The position numbers and the translations under genes were made by a program. Below are positions 54,861 through 63,974 of a DNA stretch of 64,000 nucleotides, piece by piece. Each line of letters opens with the position of its first letter. Position 1 is the stretch's first letter. This DNA comes from CAVPCY01 sp963702525 (GTDB lineage: Bacteria > Actinomycetota > Coriobacteriia > Anaerosomatales > PHET01), in assembly GCA_963702525.1 (NCBI GenBank), contig CAVPCY010000014.1, positions 141,156 to 205,155 on the forward strand, in the 5' to 3' direction. Below the pieces are notes generated by a model. The model worked only from the letters and a program-made list of their open reading frames with translations. It searched no databases and was not told where the DNA came from.

Positions 54861-55226
54861 GCGAACGGACATCCGATCAAGCTGAAGAGCGGGTTCGCGC
54901 CGACTAGCGGTCTCGCCGAGGGTCCGGGCATCAGGTGCGCTCGGCGCGTCTCTGTGCTCGACCCACTGGGACATCAGCTGCAAGGGCAGCGCGAGGCTCC
55001 GCCTAGGGAGGCGATGCGGGGTGATCTCGCGGCGTCGTCAGGGAGGCTACGCAGTGTTCCGATGATGGCCCTCTGTTGCGGCGATCAGGACAAGACCCAA
55101 GGATCACTGAGTGCAGGTGCCGATCCGCACCTGAATCTACCCAACACGACGTGGAAAAGAGCCCGCTCCGCACGCTACAATGGCAGGCGCTTGCCCTGCG
55201 CCCCCCGCAAGCCCAGATACGAAGGG
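54861..55226. other. Intergenic stretch, no gene recognised
   Basis: About 366 bases between the methyltransferase and the glycosyltransferase. Open frames on both strands give no recognisable protein, and no RNA gene or strong hairpin is seen. Confidence 0.5.
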
Positions 55227-56235
55227 ATGACGCGCGAGCCCTTGGACGTTTCCGTGATTTCTGTGAGTTACCGGTGCGCCGATGAGCTTCTGGGCATGCT
55301 CACGTCTTTGCAGGAGTACCCAGCCGCCTGCAGCGTCGAAGTGTGCGTGGCGGACAACGCGTACTGCCGACAGGCACCGAAGACCTTGCCGTGTGCGCCA
55401 GCGTTTCCCATCGGTAGCTTCTGCAGATAGGGCTACAACTCGGGGTTTTATCAGGGCGAATAACGTTGGCCATAGCTCGAAGAGCGGCGAGAAGGTACCT
55501 GTTCCTGCTGAATCCGGATGCGAGGGTTACCGAGGGGCTGCGTCGACACTCTAGTCTCGTTCATGGACGCCAACCCCGATGTTGCCGCGGTCGGCCCGAA
55601 GCTCCTTAACCGAGATCGCACCCTTCAGTACTCGGTGCGGAACCTGCCCACGCTGCGTGGCACACTGCTGGAGGCAGTCTTCCTGCACCACTCTCTTTCC
55701 GCGGCTGCTGGCTCGCCGTGGTGAGATGGTATTCGATGAGTCAGCCTATCGGTCGGCGCATCCAGTCGGATGGGTTTCCGGAGCGGCGATGTTCGTTCGC
55801 AGGAGCGCGCTTGACCGCGTGGGCCTCCTGGATGAGTCGTTCTTCCTGTTCTCTGAAGAGATTGACTCGTTCAAGAGGATGAACGACGCGGGACTTCCTG
55901 TCTGGTTCGTCCCTGATGCAGTCGTGGTTCACCGACACGACAAGCGAGCTCCCAACCCGGAACTCGTGGCCATCGACATTGACTCCCGACGACTGTACTG
56001 GCGCAAGCACGCATCGGCCTGCTCGTCAGCAGCAGCCATGGCCTTTCTCGGTCTAGGCATGGTCCTGCGCTATGTCGCATGGTCGCTGCTCGCGCTGGGC
56101 GGGCGCGAAGGCGCAACGGCCGAGCGGGCCGCATACGGGCGAGGCCTTCGGGCGCTTACGCCGAACGGGAGGCCATCCCGCCCGACGCCACCCGGAGTAG
56201 GCCCCCGCGGGCCGATAGTCCGGGAATGGAGGTAG
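55227..56235 (+). CDS. Family 2 glycosyltransferase (rhamnosyltransferase-like), frame breaks
   Basis: A cytoplasmic glycosyltransferase of about 330 residues starting at ATG 55227 behind GAAGG. The start LDVSVISVSYRCADELLGML is the GT2 nucleotide-binding strand. Later pieces are GFIRANNVG, TLVSFMDANPDVAAVGPKLL and, after a change near 55700, the long open stretch VGWVSGAAMFVRRSALDRVG, LLDESFFLFSEEIDSFKRM and WFVPDAVVVHRH. The GAAMFVRR-F-ED/E order is that of rhamnosyltransferases. Breaks occur near 55370, 55425, 55470, 55545 and 55710. Confidence 0.8.
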
Positions 56236-56238
56236 CGA

Positions 56239-57153
56239 ATGCCCACCCCGGCATACCTGCTGATCACGCCCGCTCGCAACGAAGGCCAGTACATTCGGCA
56301 AACGTGCGAGTCTGTGGTGAACCAGACGATTCCACCGGCCTTGTGGATCATTGCCGACGATGGCTCGACGGACAACACGCGTCAGATCGCTGAGGAGTAC
56401 GCCGCAGAGTATGACTTCGTGCGGGTCATGGGTGTCTCCAGCGCCAAGATCGGCGGCGCCGGCAAGAGGCTGGATCAAGGTGTGGACGCAGTGGTCTTCA
56501 ACGAAGCGCTTGCGACAGTCGACCCCACGGTCTTCGACTTCTTGGGTAAGCTCGATGCGGACGTGGAGTTCGAGCCGGACTACTATGAGCGCGTGTTCGC
56601 CGAGTTCGAGAACGATGCGTATCTTGGCATCTGCGCGGGACATTTCTACGAGTATCGGAGGGGCGTCTTGACTCTGTCCAAGTGCCCCGATTGGCATGTC
56701 AGGGGTGCCGGCAAGGTCTATCGCCGGGATTGCTTCGAAGCGATTGGGGGCATCGAGGACATTCTGAACTGGGATGCAATTGATGAAGTGAAGGCACAGT
56801 TGAGTGGATGGTACTCTAGGGCGCTCTACGAGCCGAAGGTAACTCATCTCCGCCCAACAGGGTCGACCGATGGACAACTAACGGGTACGGCCCGTTTGGG
56901 ACTCTGCGACTACCTTCTCCACTACCATCCGCTGTTCATTCTGCCAAGGGCTGCGAAAGTGGGCTCGGTGCCGCCCTACGTGGTGGGGGGCTTCGCCTAT
57001 CTCTACGGATACCTGAAGTCATGCGTAGCGCGCCCACCACGCTACGAGGATCGAGAGGTCATTCAGTTCATTCGGAGGAGCCAGTTGAGTCGTCTGCTCG
57101 GCGGACGGCCGTACGCGATGAGTGGCGAGGAGTTGAGAGCACGTAGGCGCTAG
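56239..57153 (+). CDS. Family 2 glycosyltransferase
   Basis: An intact 304-residue glycosyltransferase, a rare unbroken gene in this cluster. The ATG at 56239 follows GGAGGTAGCG. AYLLITPARNEGQYIRQTCE and WIIADDGSTDNTRQIA form the nucleotide site, and FLGKLDADVEFEPDYYERVF supplies the DxD metal motif. GAGKVYRRDCFEAIGGIEDI and WDAIDEVKAQLSGW are acceptor-side blocks. It adds one sugar of the polymer repeat. It lies three bases after the previous glycosyltransferase. Confidence 0.92.
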   Translation: MPTPAYLLITPARNEGQYIRQTCESVVNQTIPPALWIIADDGSTDNTRQIAEEYAAEYDFVRVMGVSSAKIGGAGKRLDQGVDAVVFNEALATVDPTVFDFLGKLDADVEFEPDYYERVFAEFENDAYLGICAGHFYEYRRGVLTLSKCPDWHVRGAGKVYRRDCFEAIGGIEDILNWDAIDEVKAQLSGWYSRALYEPKVTHLRPTGSTDGQLTGTARLGLCDYLLHYHPLFILPRAAKVGSVPPYVVGGFAYLYGYLKSCVARPPRYEDREVIQFIRRSQLSRLLGGRPYAMSGEELRARRR

Positions 57154-57287
57154 CTCCCCGGCGTCCCTCACGCGGGTGGCGGGAACCTGCACACGCCTCT
57201 CGCGTGGCCAAAGCAAACGGTGATGGCTTCTTGCGGATCTCGGAAGACCCCTCCTGGGCCGGTTCGTGAGCAGCGACGCTCGCTTCG

Positions 57288-58226
57288 TCAAGTTGGCTCC
57301 TCCACATCGCAACGAACTGACCGGTTGTCAGCTCCTCCTCAGAGAAGTCCCGCAGTTGGTTTGCAGCGTGGAGCGCGCGTGCCTGCTCGATGATTCGATC
57401 CTCACATGGCGACAGGATGAACTCAACACCTGGCATCTCTGCTGCGAACAGGCGCTTCCATTCTGGAATGCGAATCCGATTGACATACACGTTCGAATGG
57501 ACCTGTTCACGCGTCTCCGAACGGAGATGCGGCCAGTAGCCCAGCAGATCAGCCTGGCCATAGTGGACTCTAGGGTCGAGCATCCCGTCGGATTCGTATA
57601 GGGATGAAGGGCTATGTACGCGACACCGCCAGGTTTGAGTACCCGCACGATTTCCCGAATCGCCTTGGCAAGTTCGGGAAGATGGTGAAACACCGCCCGC
57701 GAGTAGACCAGGTCGAAGGAGCCATCCGCGAAGCAGATCTCAGATGCATCCATCTGCAATACGTTGTAAACGGGGAGCTCTCCAGCCCAAGTTGCCGACG
57801 CAGTTCCGCTCGATACCGAGCGTCGACGCCGAGAATCTTGCGACCGACAGTCTTGATCAACCGCTGGGCACCGTTGGAGCGGAGCATTCTCCAGTAGATG
57901 CCGAGATCATTCCTGTAGGCGATTACGTCGAGGTCGATGCCCACGGTCCGATTGTGCATCAAGAAGTACGTCATCTGGCTCAGATGCTGGCCCGGCCCAA
58001 TCTCCAGCACGTCGAGCCCGCGAAGCTGGAGCCCGAATGCGTCAGAGATTAGCTTCTCGGCTAGCTTGACATCCTCGATGGATCGAGCAACCTGCCCATG
58101 AGTGTCGGATGCGCGAGACTGAGAAAGATACCGGGCCTGCTCAAGCAACGCCGCCCAACTCGACCGAGACGCGTAGGATACGTGCTTGTCGCCCAACGGA
58201 TTGATCCCCCCACACAGCGGTGCCAT
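57288..58226 (-). CDS. SAM-dependent methyltransferase, opposite strand, frame breaks
   Basis: A class I methyltransferase of about 310 residues converging on the glycosyltransferase. It starts at ATG 58226 (MAPLCGGINPLGDKHVSYAS). Motif I is LDVLEIGPGQHLSQMTYFLM, motif II VGIDLDVIAYR, then, after a change near 57740, MDASEICFADGSFDLVYSRA, VFHHLPELAKAIREIVRVLK and PGGVAYIALHPY. Further changes near 57580 give HSNVYVNRIRIPEWKRLFAA. The end is uncertain: one frame stops at 57288, another runs to 57068. It is the only cluster gene on the minus strand. Confidence 0.72.
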
Positions 58227-58307
58227 CGAGACGTCACAGCACAACGCTCCGAGTGCGTGGATAGGTGTGTACAAGGGGATTGTACAGGCTGCGCAGTCCG
58301 GTGACAC

Positions 58308-58827
58308 CCGCGCGTTCGGAAGGCCTACGGCTCACGCATGCTCGAATGCGCGCGCGCCCCTCGGATCTGAGCTGACTGCTAGTCCTACAGCCTAGGCACT
58401 GCTGATCTGCGGCAGGCCTTGCGGAGGCGAGGGCTCTCCGAGTGAGAGCGCCCACCCGCGCCGGTGGGCCGAGCACCGCTGAGGTGCGCCGATTCAGGCC
58501 ACTGGTCATCGGGCGACGCTGCGTCAGTTCGAGATCGCCTCTCAAGCACGCGGGACTAGGCCGCCCGTCTCAGGCGCCAGCATTCCATGTCTCTCGACTG
58601 CCCGGAAGGCGGACACTCGGTGCCCACGGTGCCTTTTCAGTGCGGAGGAAGACACTGAGCTCGGAGGGCGCGGCGCACTCCCGTTCAGGCAACGGCTATG
58701 TGACGGTCGTCACAATACCCCGCTCCAGACTGCGTACACTGTCCTCGTCCCGGTATCTGCGTCGCTGACGCAGTCTGGCGCTCGTGTGCTCAGGCAGGGC
58801 CCTGGGCCGGAGCTGATCGGAGTACTC
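58308..58827. other. Regulatory gap before the beta-helix gene
   Basis: About 520 bases without a recognisable gene. It contains the Crp-like site at 58699-58714; the rest shows no clear promoter boxes or hairpins. Confidence 0.5.
58699..58714. promoter_or_regulatory. Perfect Crp/GlxR-type site TGTGA-N6-TCACA
   Basis: TGTGACGGTCGTCACA is a perfect palindromic match to the Crp-family consensus, including the TGTGA and TCACA arms. It lies 114 bases before the start of the secreted beta-helix gene, a normal distance for an activator. Confidence 0.55.
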
Positions 58828-60878
58828 ATGCAGGTCGGCGTCTGTGCTTCACGTGAAGGCAGAGGCTCTCACGCATCTCTCGCCACAAAGGCCGCTGGCC
58901 TCGCGCTCCTGTGCCTGGTGCTCTCCGTCGTCCTCGGAGCCGCAGCCCCACCCACACCGGCGTTCGCCGCCGGGACGAGCCATTATGTCTCGGCAGCTGG
59001 CAGCGATGTGACGGGCGATGGGTCGTCCTCACGACCGTGGGCGACGATCCAGAAGGCCGCGGACACTATGTCTGGCGGCGACATAGTCCACGTTGCGTCC
59101 GGGACCTATAGCCCCTTCACCGTCTCCAAGTCGGGGACGGCGGGCGGCTACACGCAGTTCGTCGCCGATGGCGCGGTCGTCGTTTCAGGTGGTACGAACG
59201 GGATCACCATCCAAGCCGACTACGTCAAGGTCGACGGATTCAGGATCACGGGCTACTCCCAGCACGGTATCTACAACTGGGGCCGGAGCTACACATGGGT
59301 CCAGGGCTGCGAGATGAGCAATGATGTCGGGACCGCCCCGAGCACCAACGCCGCGGTCTATCTGTGCCAGGGCGTCGGGCATGTAGTGGATTCGTGCAAC
59401 ATCCACAGCCTGAACGCCGGTGGAGTGCATGTCATGGATTGTTCGACCGTGACCGTCTCTGACAATCACGTGTACAACCTCGAAGAAGACGCCGTCCTCG
59501 TACAGGGCGCCAACATCACTGTCGAGGGGAATCTCGTCCACGACCTCGACAACATCGCCGTCCACTCGGACGGCATTGTGGTGCAGTCCCCGTGGCACAA
59601 GACCTACGGTGCGAACACCTCGAACATCGTGATCCGTGACAACACGCTCTACGACTGCACCCAGCACATCTACATCGACTCGTGGGGCAACTCGGACACC
59701 AATGTCGCTGGCGTGACCATCGCCAACAACGTCCTCTACGTCACGGACAGGTCGTTCTACCAGACCGGCGTGAACTTCGACAAGTCGCGCGGCAACGTCA
59801 GCAACGTCCGAATCTACAACAACACGTTCTCCGGTTTCGAAACGAGCGGTAACGGCCTGAGGGTGACTCCGCGGGTCAACAGCGCAACGTACTCCGACTT
59901 CCACGTCAAGAACAACCTGTTCTCCGGTAGTGCGCTCGCCATCGAGCTCGCTGTCACCAACCTCGTGCTCGACCACAACCTCTACTACCGCCCTACTCAG
60001 AACATCATCTACTTCCTGGGCACCTACTACTCGTCGCTGTCCGCATTCAAGGCGGCTGTTGGCAGCGAGACCAACGGGGTATCGGGCAATCCGGTGCTGA
60101 CGAGCGCCTACAGTCCGGGCCCCGGTAGCGCCGCCGCCGCCGCCGGCGTCGGACCTTCGTCCGATGGCAACGTGCCGACGACCGACAAGGCGCGCGTGCC
60201 GCGCTCTGGTCCGACGTCGAGCATTGGTGCGTACGAGTACGTCGGCTCCCCGCCTCCCAAGGCCACCCCCTCGCTGGGCTTGCCACCAGAAAAGGGCCGA
60301 TGGTTGTTGGATTCGGCGCGAGGACAAGGATCGACGGCAGGTTGGCCAGTGGCTCTGGGGCGCCCTTGCCCTCGAGAGTGCTAGCTCTGGAAACGCGCCG
60401 CCAAGGGACGTGGACGACCGCCTCGACGAAGTCTCTGCCTCTGACGGCACATTCATTCTCTACTCGCCGAGCCTCACCAGCAAGTGCCAGGTGAGAGTGA
60501 CTTTCGGCGGAGACACGGCGTTCCACCCTGCGTTCAGCGCCCCTCTCGACATCATCCCGCGGGCTCGCGTGTCGATTCCTTCGGCTCGTACCACTATGAC
60601 TGCTCGGAAGTCCTATACGGTTCGGGGGTACCTGAAACCCAGGCACGCCGTTGGTGCCAGGCCAGTTGAGAGTACTGTGCTACCGCAGGCAGTCGGGCAG
60701 GTGGGTACTGCGTCGCAGTTACTGGGCCAAAGTGACCTCGGCATCTAGCACTGCGAGCAGGTACCGCGCGCGCGTGGCACTGCCTCGGGCGGGCAGGTGG
60801 CGTATCCGGGTCTATCATGCTGCTGATGCAGAGAACGCGGCGACCTACTCGGGCTTCCGATACGTTGTTGTGAAGTAG
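58828..60878 (+). CDS. Secreted right-handed beta-helix protein with C-terminal Ig-like domains, late frame breaks
   Basis: A protein of about 680 residues starting at ATG 58828 behind CGGAG. A long signal peptide (AAGLALLCLVLSVVLGAAA, then APPTPAFAAG) leads to HYVSAAGSDVTGDGSSSRPW and ATIQKAADTMSGGDIVHVAS, the usual opening of parallel beta-helix proteins. Repeated strands such as VTVSDNHVYNLEEDAVLVQG, ITVEGNLVHDLDNIAVHSDG and VIRDNTLYDCTQHIYIDSWG form the helix to about residue 450. After breaks near 60290, 60410 and 60660 come two Ig-like repeats (ending GRWRIRVYHAAD). These folds act as polysaccharide lyases, epimerases or adhesins; the substrate may be the polymer made by this cluster. 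Confidence 0.82.
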
Positions 60879-62100
60879 GATTCTGCCGGGATCGATTTGC
60901 CGCTGCAGCCAAAGCGGCCCCATCTCTACCTCGACGTTAGATGTCCCCCTGCGGTCTCGGCCGGTCAGGGGGAGGGGCTGGTGTCTTCCCTGCTGCAGCC
61001 TTCATCGTGGCTCAGTTGGCATCGGATGCCCCTCTTGCGCAGTTCGTGCGGCGAATCGCGCCTGCGCCCAGGCGGATCGACTTCTTCGGCTCACACGTCT
61101 GGTGTCAACCTGCACCACGCGAGGTTCGGGAGCGCAGCCACCTGCAGACATGGGGTTGATCTACTCAAGGGCGCGAACGCTGTGCGGTCTGGATTCGAAT
61201 GCGTAGTAGGAGGCAGAGGTGATGTCTCGATGCCCGGCACAGGCGGGAGACTCGGTGGGATGCGCTCTCTTCGTCGATCAGTTGGTACTCAGGTGATCGG
61301 TCTCTCTCGCTAGGAATGGCGCAGCCTTCTTCAAGGTCCACCCCTCCTCGCAGAAGCGTGATCTCGTGGCACAGGCGACGGAGATCGTCCTAGCCAATCT
61401 GGATGGTTCATGGCCGTGGAGTGCGCCGGGACTGTTGGGAGGGATGCCCGTGCACTATGTACCAGCTGGCCATCAGCTCCCCGAACTGAGGGGCGGGTGT
61501 GTGCGTACTGTGCACGAAGGGCACTCCATCGCTTGGGACCGAGGTGGGCAGTGCTGCCCTGTTCTCGGTGGCCGCACGGCACCTCGTTCTCTTCAGCAGA
61601 ACCCGCCTCGGGCGACGACATCTGATGGTGGCGCCACTTGCCATCCCTCCGCCGACGCGCTGGGTCCGCCAGGCCGAGGGCGGGTGGACCGTCGCCATCG
61701 GCCCCTGCGGGCGCACACGCGAGGCGGGTGGTGAATCGCTCCAGGAACGCCCCGAACGGAGTGTTCGCCTTCAGATGCGACGTACGGCTGCGCACTCTGA
61801 GAACAACTCGAGCCTGAGTTCTGAGTCCGAGACTTGTCCTACGGCACTCCCGCAGAGCACAATGTAGCTGCGAGTGCCCGAGCAGGCGCCGACCCCGGCC
61901 TCCAAGCTCTGCCCGACCTGCCAGCGCGAGCGGGCCGACCGCCGCGGTGGGTGACGTCCCCATGCCCCAGCCCTGTGACACTCTCAGGGGCTACTAATGC
62001 AGGCGGGGGGCTCGTGACGCCCACGCACCAACACATCCACCCATTCTCCACAGAGACGCATCAGTCCTGCTAAACGCGCGAGTGGGCTAGCGCGCGCCGT
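60879..62100. other. Long unassigned stretch after the beta-helix gene
   Basis: About 1.2 kb. Open frames are short and overlap on both strands. Plus-strand fragments such as FFKVHPSSQKRDLVAQATEI, VLANLDGSW and GLLGGMPVHYVPAGHQLPE (61338-61490) read like part of a carbohydrate-active protein and could be a badly frame-broken gene, but I cannot name a family. CGCGCG arms flank AGTGGGCTAG at about 62077-62098. Confidence 0.45.
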
Positions 62101-62106
62101 CACCGC

Positions 62107-62122
62107 TGTGATCACCATCACA
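62107..62122. promoter_or_regulatory. Second perfect Crp-type site
   Basis: TGTGATCACCATCACA has both perfect arms of the TGTGA-N6-TCACA consensus. It lies about 200 bases before a possible start codon at 62311. Confidence 0.5.
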
Positions 62123-62200
62123 CTCGGCCGGCCTTCCGGCACCTAGGGTGCGCGTTGGCGGAGCCATGGGTGCTCTGACTTCCCCACGTCAAACCACTCG

Positions 62201-62216
62201 AGTGACCGATGTCACA
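62201..62216. promoter_or_regulatory. Third Crp-type site, one mismatch
   Basis: AGTGACCGATGTCACA differs from TGTGA-N6-TCACA at one base. It is 94 bases after the previous site, near nine helical turns, which would suit two sites acting on one promoter. Confidence 0.4.
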
Positions 62217-62310
62217 CGCACCGTGTCGGCCTGTCTCAATCCGGGTGCGCCTCAGCCCAATTACTTCAGCGCCAGGTGCTCGTGAGTTCAATCTGACAGG
62301 AGAGCAAGGC

Positions 62311-62340
62311 ATGCACGCCACGAAGCTCGCACTGCTCACG
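62311..62340 (+). pseudogene. Possible gene start cut off by the IS21 remnant
   Basis: ACAGGAGAGCAAGGC precedes an ATG at 62311 that opens MHATKLALLTLL, resembling the start of a signal peptide. The sequence then enters the transposase remnant of the other strand, so any gene here has lost its body. The two Crp-like sites upstream would have controlled it. Confidence 0.3.
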
Positions 62341-63370
62341 CTGCTACGTAGGCGCGCAGGGACAGGTTTTCCCGGCGTGCTCCGCAGGCACGCTATAACG
62401 GTTCCGTCGTACGCCACCAGGCAGGTGGAAGAGGCCCCGCGGTCTGCTCGAAATAGCCGTCGAACGCCGCGGTGAAGGGCCGCAACCGTGGGCGTTCCTC
62501 CTCGAAGACCTCGGCAATGCGCCGGTCGCCTTGCTCCGGATGGAAACGCTGGCCAGCTCCTGGCAACGTTGTTCCAGCCAGGCATAGAGTCGGTGAAATC
62601 GGCAAACGCCGGGCGCGGCGTGAACAGCCACTCCCGGATGTTGCCCACCTGGTTTTCCACCTGGCCTTTCTCCCAGCCCGAGGCGGGGTGCAGCGATGGC
62701 CCGACCAGGTAATGGTTCATCAAGGCCAGGAAACGGCGGTTGAACTCCCGCTCCTTGCCGGTGAAGACCGTCGTGACGATCGGCTTGGGATTGTCGTAGA
62801 TACCCGCCAGGGGCACCCCGCCAACATGGCAAAGGCCCGGTCATGGGCCTCAAACACCATCTCCTGCGTTTCGCGGGGAAACGCCCTGACGAACATCTTC
62901 CGGCTGTAGCACAGCCGGAAGTGCGCCACCTTCACCGTCTGCACGACACCGCCCAAGACCACCACTTCGTGACTCCAGTCGAACTGATACTTGGCACCGG
63001 GCAGAAACGACAGCGGCACGAACGCCTGGGTGAGCGACGGTCTTTTTTCGGCCTTCCAGTGCCTCACGAACCGCTGCACGCTGTCGTAGGCACCGGCATA
63101 GCCCTCGCGCTGGAGTCCTTCATACAGCCGCTGGGCCGTGCGGCGCTCGCGCTTGGGCCGCTGGCTGTCCGTCTTTAACCGATCCTCCAGCACGGCTTGA
63201 AAAGCGCCCACTTCGGTTGCGATTGATGCCGACGCACATATTTGGGATTGGGTCGGTGTTCTTGATGAGTTTGCGGACCGTCTTGCGGGTGAGATGAAAG
63301 TCGCGGGCGATCTGACTGATGGTCTCCCCGTTGACGAAAAACGACGACGGATCTTGCCTATGGTTTCCAC
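62336..63370 (-). pseudogene. istA: IS21 transposase IstA, truncated and frame-broken
   Basis: Read from GTG 63370: VETIGKIRRRF, the helix-turn-helix SQIARDFHLTRKTVRKLI, then the open block RERRTAQRLYEGLQREGYAG to AHFRLCYSRKMFVRAFPRET. The DDE-type catalytic residues are visible as AKYQFDWSHEVVVL (Asp), LAGIYDNPKPIVTTVF (Asp) and GWEKGQVENQVGNIREWLF (Glu). Later pieces are LYAWLEQRCQELASVSIRS, RLRPFTAAFDGYFEQ and RYSVPAEHAGK, after which the protein ends early. Frame changes lie near 63200-63300, 62830, 62600, 62450 and 62370. Confidence 0.85.
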
Positions 63371-63482
63371 TAAATCACTCCAGGTTGCTCCGGTCAAAAC
63401 CGGAAGGTTTAACACATCGGGGTGGTCCTTTTTGGACGCTGTTTTCCCCGAAAACCTGGATACTTTTGCACGCTGATTAACA
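62336..63482 (-). mobile_element. IS21-family element, one end present, istA only, istB missing
   Basis: The minus strand carries a transposase frame broken in several places, and the right boundary reads TGTTAATCAGCGTG (63469-63482 on the plus strand), a TGT-type IS21-like terminus. Between this end and the transposase start is a 110-base leader. istB, normally after istA, is absent, and the left end is cut within the transposase C-terminal domain. The element is therefore a fragment. Confidence 0.75.
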
Positions 63483-63974
63483 CGCCATGCGCATCCCGAG
63501 GGGGAAGAAATCCTGGTGCTGGACGGGGTGTTCGCCGACGAACACGGCGACTATCCGGCCGGGACCGACCTCTCAATCCGGACGGCAGCCGCCACGCCCC
63601 GCGTTCGGACCCCGGCTGCCTCCTGCTGGTGCGCCTGCGCCAGTACCCCGGCGCGGATCGGCCGCGAAGCGTCCTGGACACCGACCGGGTTGTGGGCGCC
63701 CGGCCCGACGCCGGGCATCGAAGTCCTGCCCCTGTACGCCCAAGCCGGCTATCCCGAACGGATGCGCCTGGAACGCTGGACGCCGGGCGCGGCGCGTCCA
63801 CGCCATCCCGACGGCGAGGAACGGTTCGTCCTGCAGGGGACGGTACAGGACGAGGAAGGCGTTGCGGGGCCAGGCTACTGGCTGCGCTATCCAGCCGGCG
63901 ATGTCGGCCCCCTTCATTCCGCGACCGGCGGCCGGCTTAACGTCCGAGTGGGGGGCTTGCGGTGGCGGGGATAA
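63483..63974 (+). CDS. ChrR-like cupin protein, N-terminus missing, frame breaks
   Basis: The sequence enters mid-gene directly after the IS end: HPEGEEILVLDGVFADEHGD, YPAGTDL, then, after a change near 63575, DGSRHAPRSDPGCLLLVRLR, and after another near 63655, GIEVLPLYAQAGYPERMRLE, RWTPGA and HPDGEERFVLQGTVQDEEG to the stop at 63974. Two tandem cupin halves with H-P-x-G-E-E are the ChrR/anti-ECF-sigma cupin pattern, here without the zinc-binding anti-sigma domain. It looks unlike the rest of the window and may come from another genome. Confidence 0.7.
   Translation, partial: RHAHPEGEEILVLDGVFADEHGDYPAGTDLSIRTAAATPRVRTPAASCWCACASTPARIGREASWTPTGLWAPGPTPGIEVLPLYAQAGYPERMRLERWTPGAARPRHPDGEERFVLQGTVQDEEGVAGPGYWLRYPAGDVGPLHSATGGRLNVRVGGLRWRG

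Noticed and set aside
61331..61981. A 216-codon minus-strand frame in the unassigned region
   Set aside because: No motif, no ribosome site and arginine-rich composition like other shadows.
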